DNA of 64,000 nt from Symsagittifera roscoffensis (lineage: Eukaryota > Xenacoelomorpha > Acoela > Convolutidae): the NCBI RefSeq assembly GCF_963678635.1, contig NC_087065.1:46628381-46692380 (forward strand). Reading direction: 5' to 3'. The notes under the pieces were generated by a model. The model made no database searches. It worked only from the letters and a program-made list of their open reading frames with translations, and was not told the DNA's origin. Each line of letters opens with the position of its first letter. Position 1 is the stretch's first letter. Position numbers and translations under genes: made by a program. Positions 44,195 to 56,168 of the stretch are shown here, piece by piece.

Positions 44195-47100
44195 TTCTTA
44201 CGTTTCTAAATGTAATCGGGTAAACCTTTTTTGTTAGCGCTACTAGCAAATTGCCGCGTAATTTAGATTGTATCGACATAAACTCAGAAGAAAAACATTA
44301 GTAAGTTATTCCGATAAAATTAGACTCGCATTTGATAGTACGCCAATGAAAAAAGAAGTTGTCAGAAAATCTAATTGATCTAATTGGAGGTAGTGGTTTT
44401 GAAAAACGATTTTAATTTTGCTATCGAAATCAAAAATTGATAAATTGATAACCAACTGATATAGTGTTAGAATGATTATCAAAAATAATGAGTTGGAAAA
44501 GTTTGCGGATCTAAACACGTTTTTTTTGTTTTCACTTATTCAAATTTTCAGTTACTCTGATATTTTTTGGCACTCAACTTTGTAATGATCGATTTTTTGT
44601 CTAATTTCTATCTAAAGAATGATAGTGTTTGTTATTTTTCATTGGGAAATTGCCTAGAAAAATGAAGAAAACCATTTTTCAGTTTGTGTACTATTCATGT
44701 CAAGTTTGTTGAATTTTTTTTTCAGCAACAATCAAGCTGAAAATTCAAGTAGTTATTGTTTTAAATTTAAAAAAAAACAAATTGAAAAGGTTGAATGTAA
44801 TTAGAAACAGTATAAGCAAAATCTGGAGAAAGATATATTTGGTCCAGTTTTGTTTCCGAAAAAAAACCTAACATTTACGAGCTAAAGCAAAAAAAAAAGA
44901 ATTGTAGCTGACAAAAAAAAATTGCTAGTTCGATTTATGTCATCCAGCTATGATATTTTGATAGTTTTAGGTATCCTCAGTTTATTGGAAATTGAAAAGT
45001 GTACAGGCCGAAAAAAGTGTATTTGTATCGGGCTCAAAGTTGCAAGCTAGGCAAGTTCAATAACACGTATTCGTGCATTCTGATTTTATGGTTTATATGG
45101 AGTTATCGGTTATCTGGCGTTGTACATGTTTGCTAATATGAAACACTTAGACTGTTAAGTTTGTCAGTGGGTATTTAGTGCGCGATCGTTTTTGTGAATC
45201 ATAGCTCAAAAAAAATTATGCACTTAATTCATTTCGTTGAAGATAATCAACAACCATAGATGGAAAAACCAAAACTTTCATGCTACAAAGATTTTGATTT
45301 TTCAAAAGTAGCAGGTAAATTTTAAATAATTATATTCAAACATAGATGCTTTTAATATAGGTATGGGGTATGAAATTTATGAAGCAACCCAGAAAAAATA
45401 ACGACCCGCTTCAAGTGCTCTAAAAAATCTAGAACATTTTGCCCTCGCTCTTTTCCGCGGCATTATTAGCTCCTCGGGTTGTGAGTTGCTTGAACTATTA
45501 TCACTTTTGGCACTGGGCCAATGACATGGCTTTTTTGGGATACCGGTCTCTTAAGTTTTCTGTCTGCAACAGATGATGCTATTTTTTCAATGATATCTGC
45601 CATTTTAAACAATCACTTCAATCTGCGATAAGAATTGTTTATAAAAGTTTTATAAACTTCTTGATCCGAATTTTTATGAAAAGTTTTTCATAGAAATAAG
45701 ATAAGAGTCTTTCATAAACTTTTATACGGAAACATTCTTAGTTTTCGTGTTTAAACCGTTTTTTCCTTGTTCAAAATGTTTCTGGGTAAAAACAAAGTAA
45801 CATCTGTTTATTCTTTCAAAAGCTTCTTTTTTGGCTGACAAATGGTTCAACTTATGATAATTCTACAGCTCCCCACTTTTTTTCCTTATAAAAACAGTAA
45901 CACCCTTAATTTTCTGTTTAACTGATTTCGACCTATCTTAGGATATTTTACGTAGTTGTGGTCTTTTTTGGAGCATAACCGTTCGAGTCATTGAAAATGA
46001 CGAGGATTTTTGTGCTCGGGTAAGTTTTAGTTTTTTTAGGAAACAAATCATGATCGGACAAAAAACTAAAAGACACCCGAATACTTTAAATTCAATTATG
46101 TTTTAATTTTTTAAGAAACATATAATGATCAGACTGGCCTGAGTGATATATGATGTTAACACCCTTTCAGTTGTGATTCGAACCACATCAAGAAAATTCT
46201 CAGAAAAATTACTCGGTGTCGAGAAAAGCTGCTTTGAATTGTTTGATTGTTCGTCTTAATTCAAGCGAAAGAAGCAAGCAAGCAGACTTACAACAGCTGA
46301 ATTATGCCTAATTCAAGCCCTTAAAATATAATTTTTTTTAGCAATCAAAACTAGTTTTTGGAGTTTTAAGCTTCATTTTGGGAACCAAAAATTTTTAAGA
46401 TATTTTTTAAAATATTTTTTTGAAAATAATGAAAAATTTTAAGTTTTCTTCCAGTAATTTTCCTGAAAAAATTTTTGTCCCATGGGCCTATATTACTAGT
46501 ATTGTCTAATATGGCTCAATTAGGTTTATGCGTCAGATCCTTTCATCACACCAAGAAGAAAAAAACTACACTTATTTGGAAAAAACTTTTTTCAAAGCAT
46601 AGTTTTCTAAAGACTATGGTCCGAACATTCTGTGCTACTTGCACAGTGACCGGCTATCCTTGTTTTTTCTTTTTAATTGTTTTTCAATTCTGACGGCTTG
46701 AGTTTTCAAATTTTTTAATTTGCTTGAGAAAATGAAAAAAAAACTATGTCAGAGCAAATTTTGGTTTTTAAAATTTTAAAAAGCAATGGCGCAACCATAA
46801 AACTAGATTTGGTTTTATACCTTCAAACTTTTTTTGAGCCACCGAACACAATTTTTAACCTAGTGGCAGTTTCAAATTTTAATCTTAAGCAAAACCTGGC
46901 AACCCATTTTTCAAGCCATTTTTCTACGGATGTCAAAATGTAAAATATTATCTCTTGAAACTAAACTATCTCTCATCCCAATTTAATTTATGTTGTTTTC
47001 GTCTAGGTCATGGTTTTCATATGCGTTTTATCAGCAAAAACTTTTACCGTTTTTTTTTGCTCGTTTTCTATTTGCAAGGCCGGAAATTGCTAAGAGTAAT

Positions 47101-47449
47101 TTGTTTGAAATTTTGTGAAACGTTTTTTAAAGAATAATTTTTGTAAAAAATTTGGGTCAAAGTTGTCATGAAAATTTCTTTTTTGCTCCTTTGATCTTAG
47201 ATCTAAAGTTAATTTTTAATTCATGAACATTCGGACAAACTGCAAAAATCCCGAGCTACTCTTTTTTAAAATAGTTTGTTTTACATTTCTGATTACTTCT
47301 TGTATTAAAAGAAAGTTTCTTACTTATAGAGTTTTAACTGTGAATCAGCGCTTTGCTGATCAGACGATGGGAAAACTAAAGCTTTCTCGCTTTGAGTTGA
47401 TGAGTCATTGTGCTTTTAATTTTTTTTGGATTTATGACAAACTATGCTC
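44195..47449. other. AT-rich non-coding stretch
   Basis: No gene is supported. At 45997-46021 an ATG-led mini-exon (MTRIFVL) runs into a consensus donor GTAAGTTTT, with no matching acceptor or second exon seen. About 60 bp at 46198-46260 (TCGGTGTCGAGAAAAGCTG) has a relative at 53862-53920. Confidence 0.4.
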
Positions 47450-47765
47450 AGGAAGGGTTTTTAGGGGGGGGGGGGCGTAGGGAATGGGGCGGTGGACGCT
47501 TTTTCCCTCAAGGATTTAAACCCCTGCCGACCCAAAGGGTCACCCTTTGTACTAATTTTGAAAATGGACCCTAAAAAATTTCTAAATATGCCTTTGGAGC
47601 CAATTTTAACATTTTTTTGGGAAGAGGGGGGGGGGGAGCTCGTGCTAAAAAAAACCGCGATTGTTTGTCATTGTTTGGTCAAAATTTTCCAAATTTTCCA
47701 AAAATGCCTAAAAAAGCATTTTTTTTGGCCTGTTTTTTCAATTTTTTTTACCCTTGGCGACTTTT
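47450..47765 (+). repeat. G-rich dispersed repeat, member 1
   Basis: It opens with a G12 run, then GGACGCTTTTTCCCTCA, a CCTGCCGACCCAAAGGGTC box, a second G-run and CAAAATTTTCCAAA. The same order of boxes occurs at 50311-50635, and reverse-complemented at 54880-55035. Confidence 0.7.
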
Positions 47766-49610
47766 AATTTTTATGCTGACTTTTAAATAAAATAAGACAT
47801 AAGTTAGGAAGAAGTAAAATACTACCCGTAGCCTTCTGAGTGATTTTGAAATTCAAAATGAAAAACGGTTAGATTTGAAAAAAGTTTTTGCACTAGCTAA
47901 GGCTGGAGAGTTCTGCACTGCTAGCATAATATAACAATTTTATTCCGAAATTTTCATCATTTTACAAACAGTTCAAACAAATTTCTTCCAATTAAAAGTT
48001 TCAATTATTCTATAACCAATCACCAAGATCGCGTTTCTATAAATCAACCTTTCGTTCCTTGGGATCGTTTGAACTTGACCGCGGTACTCTTCGTTTGAGC
48101 TGATTTATTTTTACGCATCTTTCAGTTGCAGATTATCCCGTTTCTATTTGAGGTCTTCCATGTCCGCATCCAATTCCCCCTCAGCGCCAACAGCTGAAAT
48201 CGAGAAACTTGGATTATCAATCTAACAAATCAGGGCATAAAGTTTGGAAAACAAAACATATTTTAAAGGAAACGGATCAACCGTAAAATCTCCCTCAAAA
48301 AGAACTACCGTAGAATGCCCTCCCCACGCATGAATTTTTTCTGAAAAACAATTATGTATAAAAAATGAATTTCATATAGACGCGCAATTAAAATTGATTT
48401 TTTTAACATTTTTGAGCGAGATTGCATTCGACCTGAATTAAAAAATATAAGGTTTCAATTCATTTTTTAGTGATACGGTTAATTTTGAACAAATTTAGGC
48501 TATATTCAAAGTTAGCTTATGAAAAATCCATATCGTCAAGAATAGGTTGTTTAAAAAAGTTTAAAAATTCTGTACCCTTCCTGTTTCTTAAATAAAATCT
48601 ATTCTTGGTTCCAGTGAATCCTTTAGGATGAAAATCTTAAAAATAAAACCTTCTTTTCTCTGAAAATTAATTAAACAACTGACAAAAATAAGAAAACTTG
48701 ATTAAAACCAACAGCAGAAGTATGGTTATCAAATTAACCTCACCCTATTTCGGCGGTTGCCAAGCTTTTGTCGGCTGATCTATAAAATAAAATCATCACT
48801 GAATTGGCAAAAACTCATAGATCTCCGCTATTTTTTTATTAAAAAACTTCAAAAGAACCATGATTATCAATTATAGTTTTGTACTTCATTTAATGTCGTT
48901 TCAAACATTCAATTGCAAATATGCGAACTTCTAATTCAACAAACAGTTAAAAACTGAAAGTTAGAAGTTCAAGATCAAAACAAGAAAATCAGATACAAAA
49001 AACAGTTTTTAAGCAAATAATTCTAAAGAGAATAAAAACAAAATTGTTATTCGAATTCAGAATAAGCTTCCCATCATATCCTCTTCATTTAAACAAAGAA
49101 ACAAGTTTCGGGACCTAACTTGACCTCCACACAAGGAAAAAGATAGTCATTGTTTTCACAAAGGCAGCTAAAAAAACGCTTCAAAATGGGGTATCATGTT
49201 TTTCAAAAATAAAGTTTTGTTGCACATCAAAAAAACTTATAAACTAAGATTGAGGTTTTACCAAATGGACTTTTTATTTTACTGGTTTTGAAATTGACTC
49301 TAAGGATTTAAAACTTTCAGAAAAATTGATAACACATTCAACTATAATGTTGTAATGGTGTTTTCGCGCTCTGATACAGTTACATAGTTAAATTGTTTCT
49401 GTTGTATTTGAGTTTTTGTATTGAGTTTTGAGCTCCTTTTTTCTTTTCAACCGTTTCTTAAATTTGAATTACTTTTTGATTAATTTGAACTTCTTTTTGT
49501 CGTATTTGAATCACAAAAGGTATTTTTCTGGACAAATTAGAGATGATTTTTGGATTTTTCGAGTATTGAAAAAATCGTCACAGGATATATATTCATAAAA
49601 TTTGTAATTT
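47766..49610. other. AT-rich non-coding stretch up to the gap
   Basis: I see no gene, RNA or repeat that I can support. Confidence 0.4.
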
Positions 49611-49810
49611 NNNNNNNNNNNNNNNNNNNNNNNNNNNNNNNNNNNNNNNNNNNNNNNNNNNNNNNNNNNNNNNNNNNNNNNNNNNNNNNNNNNNNNNNNN
49701 NNNNNNNNNNNNNNNNNNNNNNNNNNNNNNNNNNNNNNNNNNNNNNNNNNNNNNNNNNNNNNNNNNNNNNNNNNNNNNNNNNNNNNNNNNNNNNNNNNNN
49801 NNNNNNNNNN
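49611..49810. other. Assembly gap (200 N)
   Basis: A run of exactly 200 N, the conventional size of a scaffold gap of unknown length. Confidence 0.99.
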
Positions 49811-50026
49811 AAATCGGTGTTTATAATTGCTCGGAGAAATTGCTTCAGACCTAAACAAAAAGGCATAGCCAAATACTTTTCAAGTAAACCAGATCTTCCG
49901 ACCACATTTATCTTTGCAAAAAATATGCGATTTAAAAAAGTCCATGAAACCAATGAAATAGTTTATAACAGCTTAATGAAACTCAAATGCCAAATTTTTG
50001 TCTCGGAGGACTTGGCAGTTGTTTAA
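49811..50026 (+). CDS. Unrecognised open fragment adjoining the gap
   Basis: 71 codons are open from the gap edge to TAA 50024 (RPKQKGIAKYFSSKPDLPTT, then NEIVYNSLMKLKCQIFVSED). The composition is protein-like and the 5' part is hidden by the gap. No family is recognised. Confidence 0.25.
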   Translation, partial: KSVFIIARRNCFRPKQKGIAKYFSSKPDLPTTFIFAKNMRFKKVHETNEIVYNSLMKLKCQIFVSEDLAVV

Positions 50027-50310
50027 GACAAATGAAAAATATGCTTAGATAGCCATTAAGCTAATGAACTGTGAAATGGTCGCAGAAATGAAAATAATAG
50101 TTGTTTATTGTAACTTTCGCTGAGACAACTAATTGTAAACGTTTTTCATATTATGATTTCGCGATGCATCAACTTTCAACTAATCAAACTCAGCATTTAA
50201 TTTTCTGTTTTAAGAATTTGACAATTGATAATTTCGAATGGAATTAGTAAAATGAACGCTGCTCAACAGAAAGCAGTTTCTGAGTAGACAACTGCGTCTT
50301 CATACTTGTC

Positions 50311-50635
50311 AGCAGGGGGATTTAGGGGGGGGGGGTTGGGACGGACGCTTTTCTTTCAGGGATTCGACCCCATGCCGACCCAAAGAGTCCCCCCTTTGGT
50401 ACTTTTTAAGAAATCAATTTTTGGTGACGGACCCTTAAATTTTTCTAAAGGCGCCTTGGGCGCCAATATATACTAACTTTGAGGGGGAGCGCGCGCCAAA
50501 AAAAAACTCGATTTTTTTTGTGAAAATTTTCCAAAAAGTGCCCAAAAACGATCAATTTGGCCGACCTAAAAAAAAGTCGTCAAAATTTTCGAAAATTTTT
50601 TTTCAAATCCGCCCTCCCCCTATCTGCTCGCAAAA
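50311..50635 (+). repeat. G-rich dispersed repeat, member 2
   Basis: The most complete member: G11 run, GGACGCTTTTCTTTCAGGG, TTCGACCCCATGCCGACCC, GGCGCCTTGGGCGCCAATAT, GAGGGGGAGCGCGCGCC and TTTTCCAAAAAGTGCCC. Confidence 0.75.
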
Positions 50636-50639
50636 AAGT

Positions 50640-53400
50640 TCTTGTCACTCTGAGCAAGCTATTCAAGCATTGAAACTTCGAACAATCTCAAGTTAGGTCA
50701 TGATGTAAATCAGTTTTAAAATATTATTAGACCGAATCGAGTCTCGAAAAGCTTAAGTTTTTCAACGCAAGCTATTCAACCTATGGCCCTTTCAAATATA
50801 TAAAGTCATTTCATGAAGCCAGTCATCTAGCAATGAAACTTTCCAATAGTTCAAGATATTTCGTGAATCAAGCCGAATGGCGAAAAATTAAAATTAGCAA
50901 GCTATCCAAGTTATTGGTTCGCAAACAGTTCCCAGTTTTCAATGCACGCTATTACGTTTAAATAATTGAAACATTTCAATTTATTTCATGGAGGGCATCA
51001 AATTTTTCTGAAGCAAGCTACTCAAGCTATGAAAAGCTATGAAATATTTTAAGTTATTTCATAAAACGAAACGGTCCACGCAAAAGCAAGTTCTTCAAAG
51101 CAAAACATTCAAGCTATCAAGCAATTTAAGCTATCCAATTTCTTAATCTCAAATATTTCGATTTGCTTCATGGACCGAATTGCTTTGCGAACATTTGAAA
51201 ACATTTTTCTAAGCAAGCTACAGAGCTGATTTAAATTATGCGGACAAAACAAAAAAAATTGAAAAGTGGAAATTAAAACGCGTTTTTCTCAAAATGTGTT
51301 GAGCTTAGACAAAGAGTGATAAGAAGTAAAGATGCATCGCAGCATTTTTTGAGGCAATTTGTATTGCGTAACTTGTATTCAAAATCTTATGACAAAACTA
51401 AAAATTGAACAGGTAGATCTGGCGTATTTTTTGATTGACTAGAAAAAACCAAAATTATCGCTTTTGGGATAAAACTTTGATCCCAAAAATTGCAAAACAA
51501 ATTATGTTCTAGAAAGCCGCTGAAATTCGAAGCAATTTTTGTTCTCGTCACTTTTGTCTACATTCAACCCGTTTTGACAAACAATCGTTTTTAATTTCAA
51601 GTTTCCTTGTTTTTGCCTGAATAGTTTACATCACCACTGTACTCCAGCTATGAACGTTTTTCAAGTTGTTTAAAAGACCAAGCTAGCTCACAAAAAAGTT
51701 GCGCTTTTATAAGCAACCTATTCCAGCTATAAAATAGTTTCAAGTTATTTCTTAGAAGTAACTGTTTCTCAAAATGTTCCGAGTTTTTCTATGCCAGCTA
51801 TTCAAGCAGTTTAATTTTGAAACATGTTGGTTTACTTCATTAGTGGAATCGTGTACAAAAAATTTTGAAGGCAAGCTTTTAAGCTATGATTTTTTAAAGT
51901 TAACTCATACAACAAATGTTCTATGAGTTAACTTTAGAAAAATCATTGCTTAAAAGCTTGCCTTCATAAATTTTTGACTCACTGAAAAACTCATCATTTG
52001 ATTCACAGAAAAACATTCCAAGAAAGCTACTCAAGCGTTGAAACATTGAAATGTTTAGAGCAAAGTTAATTTATAGAACGAATGAATGTTTGTTTTCCAT
52101 AAAATGAGTTTCTCTAAAGCAAGATATTCAAGTTTAACAATTTGAATTGATTTGTATTAAACAGGCAGTTTGGCTTACAATAAACTTATAATTTTTTATC
52201 AACAAGATCTTCAAGTTGATTTAAAGAGCAAATTATTTCTCAAAAGCTAATTTTTGTGGCAAGCTATTTAAGAAATCAAACTGCGCAAACTTTCAAGTTA
52301 AATCAAAGAACAAGATGCTTAGCAACACAGTCAACATTTTCTTTAAAAGCTACTGGCCAAAAATCTTTGAAACATTTCAAGTTATTTCAAACAGCGACTG
52401 GGTTCGCGCAAAATCAACTTTTTCTTAAGCAAGCAATGTACGTTTTAAAACAATGATAAAATTTTCAATAAGTTAGATAAAAATGGTTTGCGAAAAAAAC
52501 TAAAGTATTCTCAGCAAGCTATTTAAGTTTTTCAAGGTCTGCAGTAAAAAATTACCCTCAGCAAATTGTAAAGCGCAAAATTTCAAAAGCTTCAAGTTTT
52601 TCGATAGATTAAATCAGGTGACGAAAATTTTTTCTCAAGCAAGCTATTCCAACTATGTAAGTTCATGAAAGTTATTTCAAAAAACGAAAGGAGTGGCAAA
52701 AAGTTCAAGTTTTTCTATTGAAACCAATCAACCAATAAAAATTATAGCAAGCAATATTTCAAGTTATTTTATAGACCAAAAGTTTAGGTTTTTTTAAGCT
52801 GGGCATTCAAGTTGGTAAACTTTGAAACATTTTGAAGTTATTTCAGACAGCAAATTGGTTGACGAACAGTTGAAGTTTTTCTATTGAATCCACTCAAGCA
52901 ATGAAAATTTTCTTAAGCAAGTTCTTGAAGCTAGTAAAAACTGAACCATTTCAAGCTATTACATCTAGCGAATGTTTTGCAAAAAGTATAGGTTTTCTAT
53001 GCAAGCTATTACAGCAAAAAAACTTCGAAATTTTTCAAGTTATTTCATAAAACAAATCAATTCCCTCAAAGTTTAAATTGTTTTTGAGCAAGCTATTCAA
53101 GCGATAAAGTAATTCGAAATATTTCAGAGACTGAATCCTTTTAGCAAAAACTTTGTTTTTTTTTCTAAGCAAAACTATTCAAGCTATGAAAGTGTAAGTT
53201 ATTTCGTAGACCGAATCGGTTTTTCGAAAATATTAAGTTTTTCTAAGCAAGTTTTTCTAGGCAAGCGTGGAAACTTCGAAAGGTATCAAAATACTTCATA
53301 GGCTTAATCGGTTCGCAAAAAATTTGAGGTTTCTAAGCAAGCTTTTCAAACAAAAAAATATTGAATTATTTCAAGTTATTTCATGGCAGCAATCAAAATC
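50640..53400. repeat. Decayed satellite based on GCAAGCTATTCAAGCTATGAAA
   Basis: The motif GCAAGCTATTCAAG recurs about 20 times at irregular spacing of 75-130 bp. It alternates with TTTCAAGTTATTTCATAGAC, CGAATCGGTTCGCAAAAA and AGTTTTTCTAA. Units are highly diverged and an unrelated 400-bp piece interrupts at about 51240-51645. Confidence 0.75.
51852..51978. repeat. Near-perfect inverted repeat, about 57-bp arms, 12-bp loop
   Basis: GAAGGCAAGCTTTTAAGC and AAAGTTAACTCATA on the left pair with TATGAGTTAACTTT and GCTTAAAAGCTTGCCTTC on the right around the loop CAACAAATGTTC (51910-51921). It lies within the satellite array. Confidence 0.9.
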
Positions 53401-54754
53401 AAATGTTTTAGGCTGATTTTTTCAGACTGAAAAGAATCTTTTAACGCCCTTTTTTGACAAAAAATGAGCAGATACTGTCTTGTCATGAAGTTGAATCAAT
53501 TTTTTTTAAAAAAGGGTTCGGTTTTTTGAAAAATTTAGACATTCCATGGTCACTCTGAAAGGTTCTAAGACTTGCTGATTTAAACCTTAAAGGGTCAAGT
53601 GTGGCATCATAGTTAAACTTTAAACAATAGTTTTCTCTTTTTTCTGGAAAAATAGTGCTGAAGTTAATCGATCAGATCTAGATAAGGCAATACTTAAAAG
53701 AAAGTTCTCAGCGGCGCTTTAACTGGTTGAATTACTTTCTGAGCTTGCTCAAGTTGCTCAAGTTGGTGGTTTTTCAATGATTATTTTTGTGTGTTGTTTG
53801 ATTCTTGCACAATTTGGAACATTTATTTTATTTGATCACAGAAAAAAATTGAAAAATTGTGTCGAGAAATTGCTCAGTGTCGAGAAAAACTGGTCTCAGT
53901 TTTCATTTTTAGACTAAATTAGACGAAATTTGATTCTCTCAATTTTTCATTTAATTCAGTCACCCTTCACAAAAACAGAACTGAAAATGGAGACAAAAAC
54001 GGGGATTAAAATATAAAACGTTTTTAGACCATTTATCTATGCTTATTTCTTTCAGGTTCTATTAATGCAAAACTTGCACATGCTCTGTTCCTGTATGAGA
54101 CTAGGGGTAGATCTAAGTTTTGGTGAGATGGGATTTTTAAATATTTAACGATTTTAAGTTTTTTGTCGGGTTTTTTAAATGTCGAGCAAATTGACTTTCC
54201 GAGCTCTCCTTCATTTCCTAGTTTTGAGAGCAAAAAAAGTGTAGGCTCTATTTAGAATATCTTGCAATATGTTATTTTCTCACCTTCATCTATTTCGACA
54301 ACTATGAGGTCATACTTCTCGAGTTGGTACAGATTAGATTGATTTTTAGAAGAGTAGAAATGACAGTTGAAGTCCAGGTCACATTGCGAACGAACATTTC
54401 CTGTGAATGCGCGCTCCGGAACTCCATTGCTTATTCGCAAACGAGAGAAGAAGATGACCTGTGTGAAAGCGATTTGAATGAAACAATGGCTGGTTACTTT
54501 TTGTCATTTCTAGTCAAAGTATCGATATACTTTTGCTGCGAATAGCGCATGATGTTTAGTACTGTTTTTTTAAAAGTATGTTCTGATGTTCTTTGTGGTC
54601 CCGGGTAAAGCCTGACTAATAAACATCAAAAGTGACCCAAGAAGATAGGCAAAGGCAAATTATTTTTTGAATTGTCTTCGGGTATTAGTATCTCGACCAA
54701 ATATAACTAAACCTATATATCTAGCTCCTGCCATAGCAAGATTGAAACATACAT
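53401..54754. other. AT-rich stretch, no supported gene
   Basis: A 73-codon frame at 54324-54545 (QVTLRTNISCECALRNSIAY) is somewhat protein-like but unassigned. TTTCTTTCAG at 54047-54056 is a good acceptor-like site without a recognisable exon. Confidence 0.3.
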
Positions 54755-55040
54755 TTGGGGGGGGGGGGGGGGTTGTCGATTTGAAAACAAAAAATTCCCT
54801 CCAAAGTTTTTTTTTGCGGCTCAATGTTTGCCATTATACTCATGTTTCTTTGTTTCATTTATTAAAAGCCGTGTTTTGATGAAATTTTTTAGGTCGATCG
54901 GGCACTTTTTGGAAAATTTTGACCAAAAAATTGGGTTTTTTTGGCGCGCTCTCCCCTTCAGAATTAGTATATATTGGCGACGAAGTGACGCCTTTAGAAA
55001 AGCTTTAGTGTTGGTCGGAGGAAAATGGATAACAAGAAAT
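54755..55040 (-). repeat. G-rich dispersed repeat, member 3 (inverted)
   Basis: On the minus strand 55035-54880 reads the GGCGCC...CCAATATATACTAA, GAGCGCGCCAAAAAA and TTTTCCAAAAAGTGCCC boxes of member 2. A G16 run at 54758-54773 flanks it. Confidence 0.65.
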
Positions 55041-55057
55041 AATATCAAAGGGGTGTG

Positions 55058-55141
55058 ATGAGGCGACATTTAGTACCTCATTGTTATATTGTCTTTTGCC
55101 AATGAGGCGACATTTAGTACCTCATTGTTATTGCCTTTTGC
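55058..55141. repeat. 43-bp direct repeat, each unit a small hairpin
   Basis: ATGAGGCGACATTTAGTACC and TCATTGTTAT occur twice with offset 43. Within each, (A)ATGAGG pairs with CCTCAT(T). Confidence 0.85.
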
Positions 55142-55931
55142 AGCTATGCTGCAGATATATTATACCAGTCCGCTCAAGGTCACTGGCTTGGCTTTTCTGA
55201 GTGACACACTGTGTATGATTCACTCTTATGTTCTTTATCATCGCTTGTTAGATGTAAACTTTATTCAACACTTTTGTTAAACATATTTCTATTAGTCAAA
55301 GTCTGACTAACTAAATCTAAACAACCAAGAATCAAAACAACTAATCAACTAATTCACTATTACGAACAACCTAGTTTTGTCCTCTAAATCTCGGCAAATG
55401 TCAGGGAAGACCCTTTGGTTGGTGAGGAGGTCGAAACCCTCAATCCGCCCCTGGATCTAATCCTCCACCGCCCCATACAACCATACAGTTGTGTCGAAAC
55501 AAAAAAAGTCCAAAAATGTGAAAAGCAAAAGTAGTTAGTAAAAACTCATTCTTCGACGAGTGAAAGCCACTTACAACCTAAAAACATCCTCTCTTCATGA
55601 ATCAGAACAACCAGAAGTCCATCACTCATCCACGTCCCGAAAATTTGTTGGCAAAAGTTAAGGTCGGTGAATAATGAAAGTATCTGAAACATTTGGCTGA
55701 TAGATCTGCTGCAAGCTCGGGGCAAATTTTTACGAAGCCAAGACCCCACCTAAATCAATGCATAAAGCGTGAATTTTTGGCTCTATTGAGCATTCTTTTT
55801 TCTGCTCTCTTGTACTTCGGAGTTCTTGAACGCCCTTATGTGCAAAAAAGGGCCATTTGGTAGCATTCACTTATCGCTTTGTTGCGCTGAATAAACTATC
55901 TTTTTAGTGGTTTATTTAATTAGCAAAGATA
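55142..55931. other. Spacer with a short G-rich repeat piece
   Basis: No gene. At 55395-55465 the minus strand carries AGGGTTTCGACCTCC and CCAACCAAAGGGTC, a small inverted member of the G-rich family. Confidence 0.4.
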
Positions 55932-56168
55932 GGGATTTCTTATAAAGTTGGTTTTTGTTGGCAAAAAAGCAAGAACTTTTATTTTTTGCCCGTCTAAAAA
56001 AATATGAGCCAGCTATTGAATCATTTCGCCGATCCTAAAATATCGACGATCCTAAAATAGCAAGAGGGATTTCTTATGAAACTGGTTTTCGTTGGCAAAA
56101 AAGCAAGAACTATTATTTTTGCCCGTCTTAAATAATATGAGCCAGCTATTGTATCATATCGCCGATCC
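55932..56168. repeat. Direct duplication, about 106 bp, offset 131
   Basis: GGGATTTCTTATAAAGTTGG through ATGAGCCAGCTATTG and CGCCGATCCT recurs as GGGATTTCTTATGAAACTGG at 56063, at about 88 percent identity. Confidence 0.85.

Noticed and set aside
45997-46021. First coding exon ending in GTAAGT
   Set aside because: No downstream acceptor or second coding exon could be linked to it.
49511-50026. Long frames running across the N gap on both strands
   Set aside because: Most residues are unknown because of the gap; only the 3' part after 49811 was kept as a low-confidence fragment.
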